A stretch of 64,000 nucleotides of DNA from CAZIKB01 sp964539665 (GTDB lineage Bacteria; Zhuqueibacterota; Zhuqueibacteria; Oceanimicrobiales; Oceanimicrobiaceae), in NCBI GenBank assembly GCA_964539665.1, contig CAZIKB010000005.1, positions 38,144 through 102,143 on the forward strand. Direction: 5' to 3'. Each line of letters opens with the position of its first letter. Within the stretch, counting starts at the first letter, position 1. Under the pieces are notes generated by a model, which was given only the letters and a program-made list of their open reading frames with translations, was not told the DNA's origin and did no database searches. Made by a program: the position numbers and the translations under genes. Below are positions 59,631 to 64,000 of the stretch, one piece after another.

Positions 59631-62416
59631 ATATACACCGAGTCGTATTTGCCACATAACATCAGCGTTGGCGTTTTCACACGGGACACATAATTGATTT
59701 GATTGGCTTCAGGGCGTCCACGCCCGGTGAGGCCTCCTGCCAGTATAATTGATGTTTGGAGGCGCTTCTCCACGGCAGGAATGATCGCTCCTAGCCTTCC
59801 TCCAGTGCTCATGATATAAAAGGCAAGTTTCTGATTGTCGATATCTTCACGGGTCTCCAAAAAGTCAATGCTTCTCCGGAAATCTTTGACCCTATAAATC
59901 AAACGCTCAGTATACAGATGGGAAAATTTCTCGGGATTTAATTTGCGCGCAGCTGTCCTGCGCTCAAAGGTTCCCTCGTATACGGGATAGAGAACGGCGC
60001 GCCCGTTTTTCACCAAAAAGGAAAGGAAAACCGGAAATTCAAAATAGTTTGTAAGGTCTTTGCTCGAAGGTTGAAAAAAAGAACCACTACCAGGAAAATA
60101 GATGATCGTCTGATACGGGGGCGGTGTATTTCTTGGCAGAAAAAGAGTGGCGATTATCCGCTCATTGCCATAGGCGGCATCAAAGGTAATCCGCTCAGAG
60201 ATCCAATCTTCGGCGCTTTCATCTCGCGATTCCAGGCGCAGATTCAGAGGTGTTTTGTCGTAAGAGAATTGCTCTTTGTACACCTGAAAAACGGCGTCTG
60301 AAACGGGTTCTATTTTGTAAAAATCCTTTGTTTTACCAAATGTTGTTATTGCAAACACAGACTCTGGGATTTTCGCAGCATCGGGATAAACCGCACATCG
60401 GAAACCATTCTTAGATGAACGATCAAAGGGAGGCGGTCCAGCCAATTCTTTAAACCTGTACGTGTTATCGTTCCAGGCGCCACCCCGCATTAATCTACCC
60501 ATAGAGGTTTCATTCCAGCACCACTCCCGCACATTGCCTGCCATGTCATTCGCACCATATGAGGTTATGCCGGGGAGTTTCCCCACCGCAACAGGACCCT
60601 CGCCCTCAAAATTGCTGAAAGGAGCAAGAATACCAAACCCTGCGAGTTGGAACCATCTGATTAAAGGAGTATATTCACCCCGTGCCAATCCCCAATGCTG
60701 TCCTGTAGGCAAGCTTTTTTCGACAAATGCAGCATACGCTGCGGCCTCATACCAACTGATCCCTGAAACCGGATAGTTATCCTGTCCATCGGGATAATCT
60801 CCTGCCACCCAGGTTGAGGGACCGGGCCTGCCTGTTTGATCGACAAATTCGGCCATCCCCTCCTTCCAGGTAAGCGCCTTTCCTTTGTAATTGAATTCGT
60901 GAATCCAGTAGTCCCGGTTCTTATATCCACCGTTGTCAATGAATGCTTTGTACGCTTCATTTGTGACTTCGTTCTTGTCTATAAAGAAATCTTCCAACGT
61001 CCCCGAAGGCGTTTGCGCGCCCGTCACCCGCACCATCCCCGGCGGGATGCTTTCTTCATGATCTAGTACTCTCACCAAATCACTTGGGATTAGGAGATTT
61101 TTGTCCACGATATCTAAATCCCATGTGGAGGCTGCAGCGAGGACCGTTTCATAGCCTTCCTTTTCCATTTTCCATCGGAAAATGCCTATCGGTACTCTAA
61201 TGCTGTCAATTGGTGAAACACCGAGGTACTCCCATTCACTCTCCGGCTTGCTATACTCTTTCATATAAACAGTTGCACCGGGCGGCTCTGTCTTGATGTT
61301 GATCGTAAATGAACTTTTGGAAAACAAGGCGGCAAGCTCGGGATCATTCGGAATGTATTCTTCAGCCTGCTCAGCAAGCTCGTAGGCCTCGGTGAAATCC
61401 CGCCAGTTTGTTTCAACCAGGCGCTCAATCTCCGGCATCAACTCTTCCCGGGCCCAGCGGATTTTAGCCTGGCGGTTGAAGAACCAGACAGAAACGAGGA
61501 TGATGACTAGGATCATACCAACTGCCGGAACTGCAACACGCGGCGTACTGACACGACGCAGGAACGTTCGCAGGTCAAATGCTCCCATTTCCACCGCTCT
61601 CAGGCTGTCCTGATATCCCTTCAGAGCTTTTAACAATTCTGCCGCTGATGAATAACGCGATTCAGGCTTTTTCTGTAAAGCGCGATTGACGATTTGCTCC
61701 AATTCTGGTGAAACAGCGGGATTGACCTTCTTTAGAGGCTCCGGCTCTAAATGCATGATTGAATACATCACGGCCTGTTCATATTCACCTTTAAAAGGGT
61801 GCTCTCCGGCGAGCATCTCATAAAGCACCACACCCAATGCCCAGATGTCGGTGCGGTGGTCCACGTTTGTTCCCTGTGTTTGCTCTGGGGACATGTAGGC
61901 TACAGTGCCCAAGGTTGTTCCTTCTTTGGTAAGCATAGTTCTACCAGCCAGCTTTGCCAGGCCAAAGTCCACTATTTTGATTTGGCCTTCTTCTGTTATC
62001 AAAACATTAGCAGGTTTGATGTCCCGATGCACAATCTCTTTTGAATGTGCCTGTGCTAACCCTTGCGCAATCTGAATGGTAATGTCGATTGCTTCATCAA
62101 TCGGCAATGGGCCGCGGTCAATTTGGGCCTTGAGGGATTCACCCTCATAGCAAGCCATGGCGATGAACATCTGCCTGTCCTCGGTCTCATCGATTTCATA
62201 GATACTGCAGATGTTCGGGTGGTCAAGCGCCGAAGCTGCTTTGGCTTCCAGGATGAAGCGCTTTTTCTCTTCTTCATCCTGGCTCAAATGCTGCGGTAGA
62301 AACTTGAGCGCCACATGGCGGTCCAGCTTGGTATCCTCGGCTTTGTAGACGATGCCCATGCCACCGCTGCCAAGCTTTTCGAGTATCTTATAATGATGGA
62401 TAGTCTTGCCAATCAT
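59612..62416 (-). CDS. Ser/Thr kinase - PEGA - FGE - hydrolase fusion (frameshifted near end)
   Basis: 934 aa up to the frameshift, about 980 if corrected. Residues 1-280 form a PknB-type kinase with glycine loop LGSGGMGIVYKAE, VALKFL, HRDIKPANVL and VDFGLAKLAG. A TM helix follows (VGMILVIILVSVWFF), then an extracytoplasmic PEGA domain (INIKTEPPGATVYM) and an FGE-sulfatase/SUMF1-like domain (VTNEAYKAFID, NDMAGNVREWCW, RGGAWND, NGFRCA). Last is an alpha/beta hydrolase domain with IIYFPGSGS and MSTGGRLG; the usual GxSxG elbow is degenerate (IMSTG). The design links a cytoplasmic kinase to an external enzyme. The stop at 59612 follows a 2-base insertion. An RBS-poor start at 62416 fits the kinase N-terminus. 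Confidence 0.85.
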   Translation of the reverse strand: MIGKTIHHYKILEKLGSGGMGIVYKAEDTKLDRHVALKFLPQHLSQDEEEKKRFILEAKAASALDHPNICSIYEIDETEDRQMFIAMACYEGESLKAQIDRGPLPIDEAIDITIQIAQGLAQAHSKEIVHRDIKPANVLITEEGQIKIVDFGLAKLAGRTMLTKEGTTLGTVAYMSPEQTQGTNVDHRTDIWALGVVLYEMLAGEHPFKGEYEQAVMYSIMHLEPEPLKKVNPAVSPELEQIVNRALQKKPESRYSSAAELLKALKGYQDSLRAVEMGAFDLRTFLRRVSTPRVAVPAVGMILVIILVSVWFFNRQAKIRWAREELMPEIERLVETNWRDFTEAYELAEQAEEYIPNDPELAALFSKSSFTINIKTEPPGATVYMKEYSKPESEWEYLGVSPIDSIRVPIGIFRWKMEKEGYETVLAAASTWDLDIVDKNLLIPSDLVRVLDHEESIPPGMVRVTGAQTPSGTLEDFFIDKNEVTNEAYKAFIDNGGYKNRDYWIHEFNYKGKALTWKEGMAEFVDQTGRPGPSTWVAGDYPDGQDNYPVSGISWYEAAAYAAFVEKSLPTGQHWGLARGEYTPLIRWFQLAGFGILAPFSNFEGEGPVAVGKLPGITSYGANDMAGNVREWCWNETSMGRLMRGGAWNDNTYRFKELAGPPPFDRSSKNGFRCAVYPDAAKIPESVFAITTFGKTKDFYKIEPVSDAVFQVYKEQFSYDKTPLNLRLESRDESAEDWISERITFDAAYGNERIIATLFLPRNTPPPYQTIIYFPGSGSFFQPSSKDLTNYFEFPVFLSFLVKNGRAVLYPVYEGTFERRTAARKLNPEKFSHLYTERLIYRVKDFRRSIDFLETREDIDNQKLAFYIMSTGGRLGAIIPAVEKRLQTSIILAGGLTGRGRPEANQINYVSRVKTPTLMLCGKYDSVYIPMRLP

Positions 62417-62470
62417 CTTATTGTCCTAGATTTACAAATACAAAATAACGTTATGGATAGATGGAAAATT

Positions 62471-62587
62471 TTCCATCTATTGTGATATTAAAGTGGAAAA
62501 CAGAATTTGATTTTCACTTTCTTGTAACATATGTTATAGTCGTATAATATTAAAAAAATAGGAAGTATTTAAATGAAAAGCAACTAA
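62471..62587 (+). repeat. Direct repeat D3 (third copy, truncated)
   Basis: Homologous to 54785-54915: TTCCATCTAT, TGATATTAAAG, CAGAATTTGATTTTCACTTTC, TAACATATGTTATAG, and the start ATGAAAAGC at 62573. The frame stops after four codons (TAA at 62585). It lies immediately upstream of the kinase gene start on the opposite strand and ends about here. The remaining gap up to 62872 holds one inverted repeat. Confidence 0.6.
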
Positions 62588-62784
62588 AAATTTAAATCCT
62601 AATTTTGAGGTAGTGTCCGTAGATAGTTGTCTGTTGTATGAATCGTAACTACAATTAATCTAGTGAAATAACAAAAGCACTTTTAACTAATCATAAATTC
62701 AGAGTAAGTATTTCTAAAATATAGATACTACTGACAACTAACAACGGACCCTACAGATTTTACTGAGCCCGAAAAACAGAATTT

Positions 62785-62843
62785 ACAGAGACACAGCAGA
62801 ATAAGTCCCATACTTTCCTTATCATATTCCCCTGTGTCTCTGT
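62785..62843. repeat. Perfect 12-bp inverted repeat
   Basis: ACAGAGACACAG (62785-62796) and CTGTGTCTCTGT (62832-62843) are exact inverted copies 35 bases apart. A related half-site (CAGAGACACAGCAG) recurs near 63929. It looks like a dispersed repeat. Confidence 0.6.
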
Positions 62844-62872
62844 ATTTCAGATGTTTAGCGTTTTTAAATTCA

Positions 62873-63220
62873 TCAAACAAGCATAGTCTTCTTGAACTCC
62901 ATACCAATGCTACCATTTTTACAATGAGAGGATGTCATAAATTCGGCAGAATGTTATGCCTGAAATGTGAGCGCTTCGGATAAAGTTGCATTGCAGGATT
63001 TCTGGATGCATGCAAAGATCGCTTTTCTGGCAGCAGTGGTAGCTGGATTATCCAATTCAGTTAGTCCACTGACTTCAACGGGTATCTTTTTCTGCCTGGT
63101 CTCTTCCAATTTTCGTCGGGACAAAACAGCATCGCCTTCGGATGCGATTTTCCATGTCATTTGCAAAGCTTCGTCCATTGAGCCGGCATAATCAATGAGC
63201 CAGCCAGTTGCTTCCAGGAC
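62873..63220 (-). pseudogene. C-terminal remnant of a crotonase-like protein
   Basis: The minus-strand frame opens after a TAG (63223-63221). It reads VLEATGWLIDYAGSMDEALQ, MTWKIASEGDAVLSRRKLEE and ATTAARKAIFACIQKSC, then ATLSEALTFQA. An in-frame TAA (62956-62954) follows, and the same frame continues HSAEFMTSSHC ... EFKKTMLV to the end at 62873. The tail recalls the C-terminal end of enoyl-CoA hydratase/isomerase-type enzymes. With the N-terminal two-thirds missing and an internal stop, it is dead. Family assignment is from memory. Confidence 0.45.
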
Positions 63221-63236
63221 CTAGACCAATCCTAGC

Positions 63237-63461
63237 TTATGCAGCATATCGAAGCATTTCAAAATCTACTCCGCGAGCTACGGCATCTTGAGCTTTATTT
63301 AGTAAGCCATTATTCGTTTCTGAAGACAGGTACTCTTCTCCACAGTTTTCGCAAACTTGGGCTGGCACATTCTTGAATAAGAGGGTTGTTCTCCCTCTCT
63401 CAAGTACAACAGTAATGAAACCCTCTAACGTCTCGCCATTTCGGCAAATTGCACATTTCAT
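63237..63461 (-). CDS. YgiT/MqsA-type zinc-finger antitoxin
   Basis: 74 aa with two CxxC pairs (MKCAIC at the start and VCENCGEEYL near residue 38), the zinc-binding N-terminal half of MqsA/YgiT antitoxins. The DNA-binding C-terminal HTH of full-length MqsA is absent, which is common for the short YgiT-type partner of DUF4258 toxins. Its ATG overlaps the TGA of the DUF4258 frame by 4 bases. Confidence 0.8.
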   Translation of the reverse strand: MKCAICRNGETLEGFITVVLERGRTTLLFKNVPAQVCENCGEEYLSSETNNGLLNKAQDAVARGVDFEMLRYAA

Positions 63462-63788
63462 TGCTTAATTCTCCTGCTGAAGTTGTCTAGCCATTTGTTT
63501 GGATCAGGTTCGTACGTAGTGATCAAGTACAAACGTTGTGATTTTGAATCAACCGCTATCACAGCATGCAATGCACGACCTTTCTGATCACTTCCTTTTA
63601 CTAAGTAAGACGCTTGGAAACGGATAGTCTTTCAAGTACTCCTCAATTATAATTCCATTCTCAAGAAGGAATAAAATATCCGTTTTATCAATATCTCGTT
63701 CAAACATACGTCGTGTTGCATGTACACGATATTCAATCGTCCAGTCGCTAAGTGGAAAGTTCAGGCGTTCTATAAACGTAGAGCCCAT
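63458..63788 (-). pseudogene. DUF4258 toxin gene with frameshift
   Basis: 63588-63788 encodes the N-terminal half (IEYRVHATRRMFERDIDK, then YPFPSVLL). The matching second half (GSDQKGRALHAVIAVDSK, LYLITTYEPDPNKWLDNF) lies in another frame from about 63600 to 63458 and stops in the ATGA overlap with the YgiT gene. A single extra base near 63600-63606 accounts for the break. DUF4258 proteins are RelE-like putative mRNA-cutting toxins; this one is probably inactive unless the shift is an assembly error. Confidence 0.75.
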
Positions 63789-64000
63789 ATTTCAAATCAT
63801 CATGAAATTTTGGAAACACAATTTCGACAATAGCAGATGATATTAATCACAATAAAAATAATAGACAATATCTGTATGAAAAGCAACAAAAATTTAGATT
63901 TGGTGGGCTTGAGGATTAATAAAATCAGAGACACAGCAGGGTACTTTTCGTCGAGTAGACATAATATGACTCCTATATTAATACACGTACATTAAGACAA
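63789..64000. other. Non-coding right end
   Basis: No coding frame. Two fragments echo other repeats: TATGAAAAGCAAC at about 63874 recalls the D-repeat start, and CAGAGACACAGCAG near 63929 recalls the inverted repeat at 62785. Confidence 0.4.

Noticed and set aside
1..64000. CRISPR arrays, tRNA or rRNA genes
   Set aside because: No regularly spaced repeats of CRISPR type and no tRNA or rRNA signature was seen on either strand.

Overview
The window is about 64 kb of bacterial chromosome of moderate to low GC. It has no rRNA, tRNA or CRISPR. The content suggests an uncultured member of the FCB/Calditrichota-KSB1-like lineages: many PadR-controlled orphan MacB/FtsX-type permeases with a 'permease prefix' domain, two tricorn-like S41 proteases, a PknB-type kinase fused to PEGA/FGE/hydrolase domains, and many type II toxin-antitoxin remnants and small palindromic repeats. 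The taxonomic assignment is inference only.

Region 1 (1-25.5 kb) starts with a truncated transposase, then holds eight large orphan ABC permeases of about 800-900 aa. Four PadR-type winged-helix regulators sit in front of individual permeases or permease runs (803, 8141 on the minus strand, 8376, 22619). One N-acetylmuramoyl-L-alanine amidase lies in between. No ABC ATPase is encoded. Each permease has a short N-terminal prefix domain ending in IYWS or a variant, directly followed by a classical permease start (MFKNYLK or similar). At this junction every copy keeps a Shine-Dalgarno-like GGAG/GGAA exactly 7 nt before the internal ATG. One copy (11.5 kb) carries a 7-base deletion that destroys its prefix but leaves the core intact.

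Region 2 (25.8-37.9 kb) is an AT-rich accessory island set into the permease array. It holds three minus-strand conflict/defence-like modules: a DUF4062 + STAND/NACHT-like NTPase, an overlapping TIGR04255 three-gene operon with a small fourth gene, and an ApeA-like HEPN protein. A copy of the same dispersed repeat (R1, R2, R3) lies to the right of each module. A ninth PadR-permease unit and a decayed tenth permease are mixed in.

Region 3 (38-50.7 kb) has two tricorn-like proteases, a GIY-YIG-like protein, an RRM protein and KhpA, a truncated response regulator, a RelE/RHH toxin-antitoxin pair, RAYT transposase remnants with a perfect palindrome, a DUF6883/DUF4926 pair, and a ParA-like ATPase with a small coiled-coil partner.

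Region 4 (50.9-64 kb) has an AT-rich transporter islet (SSS-like symporter, membrane protein, helical protein), a DUF5615/DUF433 toxin-antitoxin pair bracketed by direct repeats that carry an abortive gene start, a PHP phosphoesterase lipoprotein, a membrane metallophosphoesterase, a decayed group II intron end, a DUF6448 protein, a decayed brnTA locus next to a MITE-like element, a frameshifted kinase-PEGA-FGE-hydrolase gene, a crotonase remnant and a frameshifted DUF4258/YgiT pair. The right half therefore looks like a graveyard and exchange zone for small mobile modules.
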